This document shows positions 15,209 through 23,349 of a DNA stretch of 64,000 nt, piece by piece (position 1 is the first letter of the stretch; each line of letters opens with the position of its first letter). The translations under genes and the position numbers were made by a program. The stretch is from positions 1-64,000 of the forward strand of contig JAFQEA010000003.1 of the NCBI GenBank assembly GCA_017399185.1, in the 5' to 3' direction. The notes under the pieces are model-generated. The model was not told the DNA's origin and made no database searches. It worked only from the letters and a program-made list of their open reading frames with translations. Source of the DNA: Clostridia bacterium (lineage in GTDB: Bacteria > Bacillota > Clostridia > Christensenellales > Borkfalkiaceae).

Positions 15209-15975
15209 TATGCGTTACCCCCTTTTACGCCGTCCTCATTAGCTGCGTTAGTAGGTTGTTCTTGTGTGGAAGCAGTATTTTCTGCGCCTTGGCAAGTGCC
15301 TTCTGCCTTTCCTGCTTTTTTGCATATAGCCGCTGAAGGACAGCTTTCGCAGTCAAAGGATTTACGCTTAACGCCGCCCTTTTTCTCGGTTAGCTTGTTC
15401 ATAACGGCAATAACGATACCGTAAATGAAGAAGCCGCCTGCAGGTGTTGCAAGTACGGGGATTTTAACGTTTTCCATAAAGTCAAGGGTGATGCCCCAGA
15501 TCTTGCCGCTGCCTAAAAATTCACGTGGGAAGGCAATAACGATAAGGGCTAAAATAAAGCCGATACCCATACCGAGCCCGTCAAGTGCGGAATCGCCAAC
15601 GGGGTTCTTTCTTGCGAACATTTCGGCACGGCCTAAAATGATGCAGTTAACAACGATAAGTGCTAAATATACGCCTAACATTTCGTAAATTGCCGGCAGG
15701 AATGCCTGAAGCAGCAGCTGTACAGCCGTAACGAAAGTCGCAATAATTACGATGTAGCAAGGAATTCTTACCGTGTCGGGGATGATTTTTCGAAGTAGTG
15801 AGATAACAACGTTTGAGCAAACCAAAACGATTGTTGCCGCAATACCCATTGAAACCGCGCTTTGCAGCGACGTTGCCGTTGCAATGGAAGGGCAGGTGCC
15901 GAGTACTAAAATAAGTACGGGGTTTTCTTCGATAATACCGCGAAGAAGGATTGAAAGTTTTTTGTTTTTAGCCAT
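15208..15975 (-). CDS. rnfE: Rnf complex subunit RnfE with Cys-containing tail
   Basis: 255 residues from the ATG at 15975, chosen because GGGGGACAAG precedes it and the upstream in-frame start would lie far inside rnfG. The core has six membrane helices and the conserved NPVLILVLGTCPSIATATSL, paralogous to RnfA. After the last helix there is an extra tail of roughly 50 residues: SFDCESCPSAAICKKAGKAEGTC was read in two parts (CESCPSAAIC, then GTC) followed by a polar Gln/Asn/Thr-rich end. Four Cys spaced like a metal site are unusual for RnfE. It overlaps rnfG by 8 bases (ATGGCTAA). Confidence 0.94.
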   Translation of the reverse strand: MAKNKKLSILLRGIIEENPVLILVLGTCPSIATATSLQSAVSMGIAATIVLVCSNVVISLLRKIIPDTVRIPCYIVIIATFVTAVQLLLQAFLPAIYEMLGVYLALIVVNCIILGRAEMFARKNPVGDSALDGLGMGIGFILALIVIAFPREFLGSGKIWGITLDFMENVKIPVLATPAGGFFIYGIVIAVMNKLTEKKGGVKRKSFDCESCPSAAICKKAGKAEGTCQGAENTASTQEQPTNAANEDGVKGGNA

Positions 15976-16516
15976 TTTCTTGTCCCCCTTCTGTTGATAA
16001 AATCTGGAAAGCGTCAAGCGCTGCCTTTAAAGCCGTTTTATAAGCCTTTGATGAAAGCGAAGTTGCTTTTGAAGTCATATCGATTGCAACGCCTTCAATC
16101 TTTTGGTTGATGGAGTTGATGTCGCCGTCGTTATACGCGCCGTCAAGCCTTGATTCAAGACCCCAGGTTTCGCTTGTCTTGATTGTTTTAATGCTTGCAA
16201 TCTTGCCGTCAGCCGTTACGCCGCACATAATAACGATGCCCGGCTTATAGCCTGCAACTTCGATCTGGAAAACGTAACCGCCGTTGTCGGCTTTATTTGC
16301 CTTAACAACTTCCTTTGGTAGGTTTTTGCCTTGGATATCAAGCTCATGAAAGCTGGTTGCCGAAGGTAAAACTTCCTGCATAGCCTTGTTAGCAGCCTCA
16401 ATTTCAGCCTTTAAAATTACGTCCTTGGTGACCATGTTGATTACGCCTAATAAAAGTGCGCTGACCAAGCAGATAACCGTAAGCACTATTGTTGGTACGA
16501 TTTTTTGTTTAGACAT
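15968..16516 (-). CDS. rnfG: Rnf complex subunit RnfG
   Basis: 182 residues from the ATG at 16516 (GGGGGTG ribosome-binding site). One N-terminal membrane helix (IVPTIVLTVICLVSALLLGVI) is followed by an extracytoplasmic FMN-binding domain. The usual flavinylation motif SGATxTS appears as SKATSLSSKA, keeping the Thr that carries FMN but with Lys in place of Gly. ApbE, encoded upstream, would attach the FMN. It overlaps rnfD by 8 bases (ATGTCTAA). Confidence 0.93.
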   Translation of the reverse strand: MSKQKIVPTIVLTVICLVSALLLGVINMVTKDVILKAEIEAANKAMQEVLPSATSFHELDIQGKNLPKEVVKANKADNGGYVFQIEVAGYKPGIVIMCGVTADGKIASIKTIKTSETWGLESRLDGAYNDGDINSINQKIEGVAIDMTSKATSLSSKAYKTALKAALDAFQILSTEGGQENG

Positions 16517-17447
16517 TTTTAGCACCCCCAAAGGCTTTTTTCTTGCAAAGCTTTTCAATATATGGTGATAAGATGTTCATAAGTAGGATTGAGAAGGAAA
16601 CGCCTTCCGGATAGTTGCCGAAAAATCTTATAAGTACGGTTATAAGCCCGCAGCCTAACGCAAACACCATTTTACCAACGCGGTTGATTGGCGTTGTTAC
16701 GTAGTCGGTTGCCATAAAGATTGCACCAAGCAATAAGCCGCCGCCTAAAACCTGATATAAAGCAATCGTTATATCGCCCTTGATGAGCCAGGATAATAAG
16801 AATACCGTTGCAACAAAGATAAGTGGCGTTTCAAAGTGGATAACCTTTTTAACCACAAGGTAGATATACCCAACGATGAGCGCGATTGAGCAAACTTCAC
16901 CGATAGCGCCGCCGCGTAAGCCAATAAGCATATGTAAAAGTGACGGTAATTGGTGCGTTGCGCCGTCTTTTATCGCAGCAAGCGGTGTTGCGCTTGCAAC
17001 AACGTCAACAAGTTGTGGGCTTGTGCCGCCTGCGATTGTGGTTGAGAAGGATAAAAGTAAAAAGATACGTGCCGTGATTGCAGGGTTTGCAAAGTTATGA
17101 CCAAGCCCGCCGAATAAGCATTTAACAACGATGATTGCAAAGATAGAACCGACTATACATTGCCAAACTGTTGCCGTAAGCGGAAGGTTTAATGCAAGCA
17201 GTAAGCCTGTTACCGTTGCACTTAAGTCTAAAACGGTTTGTTTTCTTTTATTAATAAGGTTGAAAATAAATTCAGATACGACTGCCGTTACGACGCATAC
17301 GCCGATAATAAGCAGCGCCCTTAAGCCGAATAAAACAACAGCCATAACGGTTGCAGGCGCAAGCGCAATCAACACGTCAAGCATAATGTTTTGCGTTGTT
17401 ACCGGGCTTTTAATGTGTGGTGACGTGGATACTATTAATTTTTTCAT
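16509..17447 (-). CDS. rnfD: Rnf complex subunit RnfD
   Basis: 312 residues with about nine to ten membrane helices. Signatures: SPHIKSPVTTQNIMLDVLIA at the N-terminus, FGGLGHNFANPAITARIFLL, and VASATPLAAI, which contains the Thr that receives covalent FMN. RnfD forms the membrane electron wire and ion path with RnfA and RnfE. It starts 7 bases after rnfC. Confidence 0.95.
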   Translation of the reverse strand: MKKLIVSTSPHIKSPVTTQNIMLDVLIALAPATVMAVVLFGLRALLIIGVCVVTAVVSEFIFNLINKRKQTVLDLSATVTGLLLALNLPLTATVWQCIVGSIFAIIVVKCLFGGLGHNFANPAITARIFLLLSFSTTIAGGTSPQLVDVVASATPLAAIKDGATHQLPSLLHMLIGLRGGAIGEVCSIALIVGYIYLVVKKVIHFETPLIFVATVFLLSWLIKGDITIALYQVLGGGLLLGAIFMATDYVTTPINRVGKMVFALGCGLITVLIRFFGNYPEGVSFSILLMNILSPYIEKLCKKKAFGGAKNV

Positions 17448-17454
17448 ATTACAC

Positions 17455-18798
17455 CTACTTCTGCTCCTTTGCCTTTTGTTCAGCTAAATAAGCCCTGTAT
17501 TGCGCTTTGGCAAGAACGTTATTCTGAACTAACGGGCGTTTTGCAGGACATACGTAAGAACAGCATCCGCATTCCATACAAAGCATGATTTTTTCTCTTT
17601 TAAGGATAGCAATCCTTTCTTCGCGTGAATCGTAATCTAAAGCCCTTGAATATTCAACGGGGTTTAGTGCAAGTGGACAGGACGTAACGCATCTTCCGCA
17701 ATGGATGCAGTTTGAAGATTGCTTTTCTTCAGAATCCTTCACGTTAAATAATAGGATAGAGCCCGTTGTTTTGGTGATAGGCTCGTCTAATGATGCGGCG
17801 CACTTACCCATCATCGGGCCGCCAACAAGGGCTTTGCCGATAGGCTCAACGTATCCGCCTGCAAATTCAACGATTTCCGCAAGGGAAGTACCAATCGGTG
17901 CGATAACGTTCTTTGGCGACTTGACTGCGCTGCCGTCAACGGTTACCGTGCGTTCAACAAGCGGCATACCCGTTTTAACGTAGGAAGCAAGAACTGCAAG
18001 GGTCGTTACGTTGATAACGATTGCGCCAACGTCGGCAGGGAGCTTGCCTTCAGGTATAACAAGACCCGTCGTGTTGTAAACGAGAACCTTTTCTGCGCCC
18101 TGCGGATAGCGTGCAGGTAGCTTTTTAACGACAACCTTGTCGTTTTGTGCAAAGGCTTCTTTTAGTTTAGCGATTGCGCTTGGCTTGTTTGCTTCAACGC
18201 CGAAGATAAATTGCTTAACGGAAGGTGCAAACCTTTCAAAAAGGGCAACCGCTTCACGGATAAGGTCAATATTGTCAAGCATCGTGCGCGTGTCGCTTGT
18301 GATAAACGGCTCACATTCTGCGCCGTTTACAACGATTTTATCAACCTTGCCGCCCTTTAGCGCGCCAAGCTTAACCGCCGTTGGGAAGCCTGCACCGCCA
18401 AGACCAACAAGGCCTGATTCTTTTACGGCTTCGATAAGCGCGTCCAAGCTGTCAACCGTTGGTGGGGTTAGGCCTTCAAATGCCTGCATTTGACCGTCAG
18501 AAACAATCCTGACCGCCTGAACCTTACTGCCGTCCGGGCGTAAGTATTCTTCAATCTTTGACACCTTACCGGAAACCGAAGCGTAAATAGGCGATGAAAC
18601 AAAGCCCGTTGGGTCTGCAATTCTTTGACCAAGCTTGACTTCATCACCAATTTTAACAATTGGCGTTGCCGGTGCGCCGATATGCTGTGCCATAGGCAAA
18701 AGAACTTCCTTTGGGGAAGGCATTCTTACAGCAGGCATATCCGCGGTGTTTTTGTGATGTGGGATGTGTGTTTTCCCTAAAAACTTAAAACTGAACAT
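17455..18798 (-). CDS. rnfC: Rnf complex subunit RnfC
   Basis: 447 residues. The N-terminal barrel-sandwich region (QHIGAPATPIVKIGDEVKLG) is followed by the FMN/NADH-binding part (GLGGAGFPTAVKLG, VNGAECEPFITSD) and two Fe4S4 clusters, CIHCGRCVTSCP and CMECGCCSYVCP. RnfC is the cytoplasmic NADH-side subunit. It is first in the operon, behind a clear promoter at 18863-18891. The clostridial order rnfCDGEAB is complete and intact. Confidence 0.96.
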   Translation of the reverse strand: MFSFKFLGKTHIPHHKNTADMPAVRMPSPKEVLLPMAQHIGAPATPIVKIGDEVKLGQRIADPTGFVSSPIYASVSGKVSKIEEYLRPDGSKVQAVRIVSDGQMQAFEGLTPPTVDSLDALIEAVKESGLVGLGGAGFPTAVKLGALKGGKVDKIVVNGAECEPFITSDTRTMLDNIDLIREAVALFERFAPSVKQFIFGVEANKPSAIAKLKEAFAQNDKVVVKKLPARYPQGAEKVLVYNTTGLVIPEGKLPADVGAIVINVTTLAVLASYVKTGMPLVERTVTVDGSAVKSPKNVIAPIGTSLAEIVEFAGGYVEPIGKALVGGPMMGKCAASLDEPITKTTGSILLFNVKDSEEKQSSNCIHCGRCVTSCPLALNPVEYSRALDYDSREERIAILKREKIMLCMECGCCSYVCPAKRPLVQNNVLAKAQYRAYLAEQKAKEQK

Positions 18799-18862
18799 AT
18801 AACACCTTAAAATCTGTTGTTGCTGTTTTTTAATACTTTAAAAGTATTAACCACTAAATTTT

Positions 18863-18891
18863 ATTCTACCCTAAATCGCTTGGATTGTCAA
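18863..18891 (-). promoter_or_regulatory. Promoter of the rnf operon
   Basis: On the minus strand, TTGACA (18891-18886), 17-base spacer, TAGAAT (18868-18863). The start of transcription near 18856 leaves a leader of about 58 bases before rnfC. Confidence 0.8.
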
Positions 18892-18896
18892 GCGGT

Positions 18897-18955
18897 TACA
18901 AAAATAAAAATATGGCAACTTAAACTTTGCTAAAAAGCGCTGTTTTTGTGCCATA
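18897..18955 (-). terminator. Terminator after apbE
   Basis: On the minus strand, ATATGGCAC and TGCCATAT pair around an inner AT-rich loop and are followed by TTTTTATTTTTG. It separates the apbE transcript from rnf. Confidence 0.7.
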
Positions 18956-19004
18956 TCGGTATGATTTTATTTGCTTTGTGGGTTGGGTAAGGCTTTGGCG
19001 GCGG

Positions 19005-20069
19005 TTAAGTGGCTAAAAGGGCTTCAAATTGTGCGTTCATTGCCGTTTTGCCGTCGCTGTAAATCCAAAATACGCCAATCTCTTGGTCGATTGTGGATAA
19101 AAGGTCGCGCCCGTCCTTTTCGCTCATAACAAAAAGCGCGGTTGAAAGCGCGTCCGCTAGGGCGGAGTTTTTAGTAACAACCGTTACCGACGTAAAATAA
19201 GTGGACGGATACAGCGTTTCAGGGTCGATAATATGGTGGTAATTTTTGCCGTCAACCGTAAAATAGCGTTCGTAACTGCCGCTTGTTACGCAGGACGTAT
19301 CCTTAAGATTTATAACCGCTGCAAAGTCAGATGAGTTTTTATCGGGGTTTGTAACGCCCGTTACCCAAGGCGCGCCGTTTGGCTTTTTGCCGATTGCTTT
19401 AATGTTGCCGCCAACGTTAATAACGTAGGAAGTCAGATTGTTTTCTTCAAGATATCTGCCAAGCATTTCTACGGCGTAGCCCTTTAATACAGCGCCAACG
19501 TCCAAAGACATATCCTTGTCAACAAGCCAGACGGTGCTGTTTTCTTGGTCAATAACAAGGTGTTCAATATTGGTGTGTGCGCTTGCTTGCATTAATAAAT
19601 CCCAATCAGGAAGCGTTGCTTCCTTGGGGCTACTTAATCCGTTTTCACGTGCGTTATGCCAAAGTTTTAAAACGCTTCCCATTGCAACGTTTACCGCGCG
19701 GTTTGTCGTGTAATACATTTGCTTTGCGTATAAAAGTGCGTCTATAAGCCGATTATCGACCTTTATTGGGCTTTTGCCGGCGTTTTTATTGATGGTTGCA
19801 ATGTTGTTTATACCGTCGTATTCGTAGTAAATATCAAAAAGCTTGTGATAGTCGGATAAAATAGAAAAAAGCGCGTCAGCCGTTTTGTTAAAATCCTTTT
19901 CGGATTCTTTTCCGTAAGAGTGCACGGTTGAAACCGTATCAAAATACTCGTAAGCCGTTCTGCTTTTAACCTTTTGATTATCACACCCCGATATTGCCGT
20001 GCAGGATAAAAGCAACATGGCCGACAGGGACAGACATATTAAGTTTTTGTATATGCGGCGTAATTTCAT
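19005..20069 (-). CDS. apbE: FAD:protein FMN transferase (ApbE), lipoprotein
   Basis: 354 residues. Signal peptide with lipobox AISGC (Cys29). Family motifs: NVAMGSVLKLWHNAREN, SLDVGAVLKGYAVEML, YVINVGGNIKAIGKKPNG, CVTSGSYERYF, HHIIDPETLYPS and ALADALSTALFVM. It transfers FMN from FAD to Thr residues of RnfG, RnfD and related extracytoplasmic flavoproteins. It is a separate transcription unit from rnf, with a terminator between, and lies next to the tandem FMN-binding protein, a second probable substrate. Confidence 0.95.
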   Translation of the reverse strand: MKLRRIYKNLICLSLSAMLLLSCTAISGCDNQKVKSRTAYEYFDTVSTVHSYGKESEKDFNKTADALFSILSDYHKLFDIYYEYDGINNIATINKNAGKSPIKVDNRLIDALLYAKQMYYTTNRAVNVAMGSVLKLWHNARENGLSSPKEATLPDWDLLMQASAHTNIEHLVIDQENSTVWLVDKDMSLDVGAVLKGYAVEMLGRYLEENNLTSYVINVGGNIKAIGKKPNGAPWVTGVTNPDKNSSDFAAVINLKDTSCVTSGSYERYFTVDGKNYHHIIDPETLYPSTYFTSVTVVTKNSALADALSTALFVMSEKDGRDLLSTIDQEIGVFWIYSDGKTAMNAQFEALLAT

Positions 20070-20106
20070 AATGATATTATATAGTATTGGTTAAATTTTT
20101 TCAACA

Positions 20107-20143
20107 AAAAAGGGCTATTATTGTCAACAATAAATAGCCCTTT
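20107..20143 (-). terminator. Terminator after tandem FMN-binding gene
   Basis: AAAGGGCTATTATTG / CAATAAATAGCCCTTT stem of about 14 pairs with an A/T flank on both sides; it works at least on the minus strand (TTTTTTGTTG). Confidence 0.75.
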
Positions 20144-20148
20144 GGGTT

Positions 20149-21123
20149 TTATCTGACGTTTCCTGCCGCCTTTATAAGGGTTTGCTTCATATTACCCATA
20201 TAAATGGTGCAGCCTGCTACGTTTTCGATAGGTAAGTCGGTTAACCCGGTTGTTGCTTTACCGATAGCCGTGTTTGCATAGTTTTGCGCTTGGGCATACC
20301 ACTCACCGTTAGCCCCACCCCAGGCGACCATGCCGTAATTGTCGCCTTGTTCAAGCTTGGTTTGTAATTTGTTGCCGCTATTCCAAGCAGCTAGAGTGAT
20401 AGCTTTATTTTCAATTTCAACCTTTAAGACGTTTTCGCTTTCGTCTAAAATCGCGCCAACGATTTTGCCTTCTGCTTCAGCAATCGCGCTATAGCCGTAC
20501 TTTAAGGTGATTAAGTTGTTGTCATTATCGCTGGTATCTGAAACTGCAGGGGTGATTGCAACGCCAAGCTTTACCGTACCGGTGGTTGTAAAGGTCGTTT
20601 TGTATTGGTTGTCAAAGGCCTTTTTGATTGCGTTTTTAAATTCTGGTACGGAACTTGAAATGGTACAGCCTGCAACAAGATCGGCAGGTGCGTCGGGTGA
20701 CTGCATATCATTGGTAATTGCTAAAACCTGTTCAAGAGTCATGCCCGTGACGTAAGATTCAAAATGCTTTGCTTGCGCGTCCCATTCAGCGATAGCGCTG
20801 CCCCAAGCGACCATGCCGTAATTTGAGCCAAGCTCCATTTTGGTTTGCGGTTTAGCAATTACAAGCGCGCCGTTTTCATCAACCTTTGCGGTATAGTCAA
20901 GGGTGTCAAGCCTTAATGCAACAATTTTGCCGTCCTTATCGGTAACGATTGCCGCTACCGTGTGTGAAACCTTGCTTTTTGCAAAATTTTCGCTTACGCT
21001 AACGCCGATTGAAAGGCTATAGGTTTTGTTTTTGGGGATTGCGCCCTTGATAAGGAAAAACGCCCCAAGCGTTACGCCAACAAGTATGATTACCGAAAGT
21101 ATTGGTGCTAATATTTTTTTCAT
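20149..21123 (-). CDS. Membrane-anchored protein with two FMN-binding-like domains
   Basis: 324 residues. One N-terminal membrane helix (PILSVIILVGVTLGAFFLI) is followed by two homologous halves. Both contain the pattern K-x-E-x-G-x-NYGMVAWG-x-A-x-x-EW-x-AQA and end with an AGCTI motif: VAGCTISSSVPEFKNAIKKA (Thr154) and VAGCTIYMGNMKQTLIKAA (Thr306). AGCTI stands where FMN_bind domains (RnfG, PplA) have SGATI or SGATS, with the flavinylated Thr kept. I infer a di-flavin electron carrier on the outer face, flavinylated by the neighbouring ApbE. Gly-Cys-Thr instead of Gly-Ala-Thr is unusual. Identity of the subfamily is uncertain. Confidence 0.75.
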   Translation of the reverse strand: MKKILAPILSVIILVGVTLGAFFLIKGAIPKNKTYSLSIGVSVSENFAKSKVSHTVAAIVTDKDGKIVALRLDTLDYTAKVDENGALVIAKPQTKMELGSNYGMVAWGSAIAEWDAQAKHFESYVTGMTLEQVLAITNDMQSPDAPADLVAGCTISSSVPEFKNAIKKAFDNQYKTTFTTTGTVKLGVAITPAVSDTSDNDNNLITLKYGYSAIAEAEGKIVGAILDESENVLKVEIENKAITLAAWNSGNKLQTKLEQGDNYGMVAWGGANGEWYAQAQNYANTAIGKATTGLTDLPIENVAGCTIYMGNMKQTLIKAAGNVR

Positions 21124-21187
21124 TTAGATCATCCTTTAATAATATATTTAATTGGTGTTCTTTTGTTGTTTATTTTCTATAAAATGC

Positions 21188-21217
21188 CGTTAATCGGCTT
21201 ATAGACCGACTTTTTAA
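21188..21217. repeat. Dispersed CTATAAG-type palindrome
   Basis: GTTAATCGGCTTATAGACCG, continuing to ACTTTTTAA. One of about 15 copies in the window. Confidence 0.7.
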
Positions 21218-21231
21218 TTATTTTTAATAGA

Positions 21232-22425
21232 TTAATCGGCTGTATAATTGTCAAAATAGCCCTGGATATGAACAATCGGCGTGCCCTTGTCGCCGGAGCC
21301 TGTCGTTAGGTCGCAAAGCGAGCCTATAAGGTCTGTAAGCTGACGTGGGGTTGTGCCTTCGGACGCCATATTGCCAACAAGGTTATCATCCTTTTCGTGG
21401 ATTTTGGCTTTTATGGCATTTTTTAATTCGTCGCCCGATAAATTCTTGAATTCGTTATCGGCAAGGTATTTAAGCTTAAGCTCGTTAGGTGTGCCTGACA
21501 AGCCTTTGGTGTAAGCAGGGGATACAACCGGGTCTGCTAGCTCCCAGATCTTACCGACGGGGTCTTTAAACGCGCCGTCGCCGTAAACCAAAACTTCAAC
21601 GTTTTTGCCCGTCTTTTCAAAAAGCCTTTGGTGGATGCTGTCAACCACTTGTTGGCAGTTTCTTGGGAACAATTTAACCGTGTCTTCGGTTGCCTTGTTT
21701 GAGCCAAGCAAGCCGTAGCGTTCGTTAAAGCCGCTTCCGTTTACGCTTTGGGTTAAAATATCGTCAAGCCCGTAAACGATTTCCGCGCCTGCGTTTTTTA
21801 AGATGCGTTTTGTTCTTTCACGCGTGTGGATATCACAGCAAAGCACGTTTTTGGTGTAATTTAAAATTGCTTTGGGGTTGTTTGCAAAAACAATTTCGCA
21901 CTCACAGCCAAGGCCCTTTACAAGCTCTTCATAATAGTTGACGTAGTCCATACCCGTAAAGCGGTGCTTTACGTAGCCGAAAAGCTCACGGTATTTTTCA
22001 AGAGACAAAACGTCCGAATACGGGTTAACGCCCTTTTCTTCAACCGCATCCAATGATATAAGGTGATTGCCAACTTCGTCCGCAGGGTACGATAGCATAA
22101 TAACAACCTTTTTAGCGCCCTTTGCTATACCGCGCAGGCAGATTGCAAAGCGGTTTCTGCTGAGTATCGGGAAGATAACGCCAACAGTTTGCCCGCCGAA
22201 TTTTGCTTTAACGTCGCTTGCGATATCGTCAATGGTTGCATAGTTGCCTTGTGCGCGTGCAACGATTGCTTCGGTCATGCCAACGATATCCCTGTCCTTT
22301 ATGCCGTAGCCGCCTTCGTTAGCGGCTTGTAAAACAGAATCAACAACGATTTCAACGATATCGTCACCACTTTTTATAATAGGCGCACGGATGCCCCTTG
22401 ATACTGTACCAACCATTCGGCTCAT
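21232..22425 (-). CDS. CofE-like coenzyme F420-0:L-glutamate ligase family protein
   Basis: 397 residues from the ATG at 22425 (GGGGTAAATTTT before it); an upstream in-frame ATG at 22479 lacks a site. The N-terminal GTVSRGIRAPIIKSGDDIVE, DRDIVGMTEAIVARAQGNY, and VLVYGDGAFKDPVGKIWELADP match the F420-0:gamma-glutamyl ligase family (PF01996), in the longer clostridial form. True F420 ligases add glutamates to F420-0, but no other F420 genes are visible here, so the real substrate in this organism is open. The gene is alone between terminator-like palindromes, next to the flavin electron-transfer genes. Confidence 0.75.
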   Translation of the reverse strand: MSRMVGTVSRGIRAPIIKSGDDIVEIVVDSVLQAANEGGYGIKDRDIVGMTEAIVARAQGNYATIDDIASDVKAKFGGQTVGVIFPILSRNRFAICLRGIAKGAKKVVIMLSYPADEVGNHLISLDAVEEKGVNPYSDVLSLEKYRELFGYVKHRFTGMDYVNYYEELVKGLGCECEIVFANNPKAILNYTKNVLCCDIHTRERTKRILKNAGAEIVYGLDDILTQSVNGSGFNERYGLLGSNKATEDTVKLFPRNCQQVVDSIHQRLFEKTGKNVEVLVYGDGAFKDPVGKIWELADPVVSPAYTKGLSGTPNELKLKYLADNEFKNLSGDELKNAIKAKIHEKDDNLVGNMASEGTTPRQLTDLIGSLCDLTTGSGDKGTPIVHIQGYFDNYTAD

Positions 22426-22479
22426 AAAATTTACCCCGATTTTAGTTTTGTTAATTAATATTGCGCCACACTGCGCCAT

Positions 22480-23283
22480 TTTAACCGTAAATAATTATAG
22501 CAGTTTTTTGTAAAAAACGCAATAACTATACAGCGTGTTAGTTAAATTTATGTTATTAAAATTCTAACGGGATAGATTAGGGGGTCCTGACGCCACAACC
22601 GCTTTGCGGTTGGTAGAATGAAGAATGAAGAATGAAGAATTGTGGTAAACTTTTTGCCTTTGGCAAAAAGTCTTTATTAAATTTAAATAAGGCTTTGCTT
22701 GGCTTTGCCAAGCAAACTGACCTGAATTATTCACTATTCATTATTCACTATTCATTAAAAAAAGCCGACCGTGGAAGAATGAAGAATGAAGAATGAAGAA
22801 TTGTGGTAAACTTTTTGCCTTTGGCAAAAAGTCTTTAATAAATTAAAAAAGGCTCCCTTGTGTAAAGGGAGCTGGATTTGACAAAGTCAAAGACTGAAGG
22901 ATTGTAAATACTAACAAATTCATTAACAACGTTTTACTTAAGTTATCTTGAAACTCAAGGGGATCCCGACGCCCTGCAAGCAGGGCTCAGGATGTAATAA
23001 CGAGTAAAAATACTTGCGGGCAAGTTTTACTTGCACGGATTTGTATTTTTATGAAGTTATTATTCAAACGCACCGCGTTTGAAACAACGTTTTTGAATAT
23101 AGTAACAATATATTCCTTTAAACTAATTGCAATATTTATTATTCACTAAAAGTCGGGCTATAAGTCGATTAACGGCACTTTTTTGCGTAAAAAGCGGGGC
23201 TTTTTTACAACTTTTAAAACACACGCTTAAAGCGCAGACTTAAAATTGCTTTTAAAAAATAAAATTAATTTTTCAAAAAACTA
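22480..23283. repeat. Repeat-filled intergenic region
   Basis: No gene. Mosaic copies B (22567-22690) and C (22776-22920) repeat the modules of 6946-7135: GAATGAAGAAT triplets, CTTTTTGCCTTTGGCAAAAAG, CTCCCTTGTGTAAAGGGAG. Copy D (22955-23105) carries GACGCCCTGCAAGCAGGGCT, a CTTGCGGGCAAG stem and CAAACGCACCGCGTTTG, and matches 30925-31075. A CTATAAG-type palindrome lies at 23148-23186. These look like non-autonomous or passively spread elements. Confidence 0.8.
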
Positions 23284-23312
23284 TTGATTTTTTGCGCGCG
23301 CGGCATTATAAT
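23284..23312 (+). promoter_or_regulatory. Promoter of the acetylesterase gene
   Basis: TTGATT (23284-23289), 17-base spacer, TATAAT (23307-23312), 38 bases before the start codon. Confidence 0.75.
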
Positions 23313-23349
23313 AGGATTAACTTATAAAAATATATGTTAGGGGTGAAAT

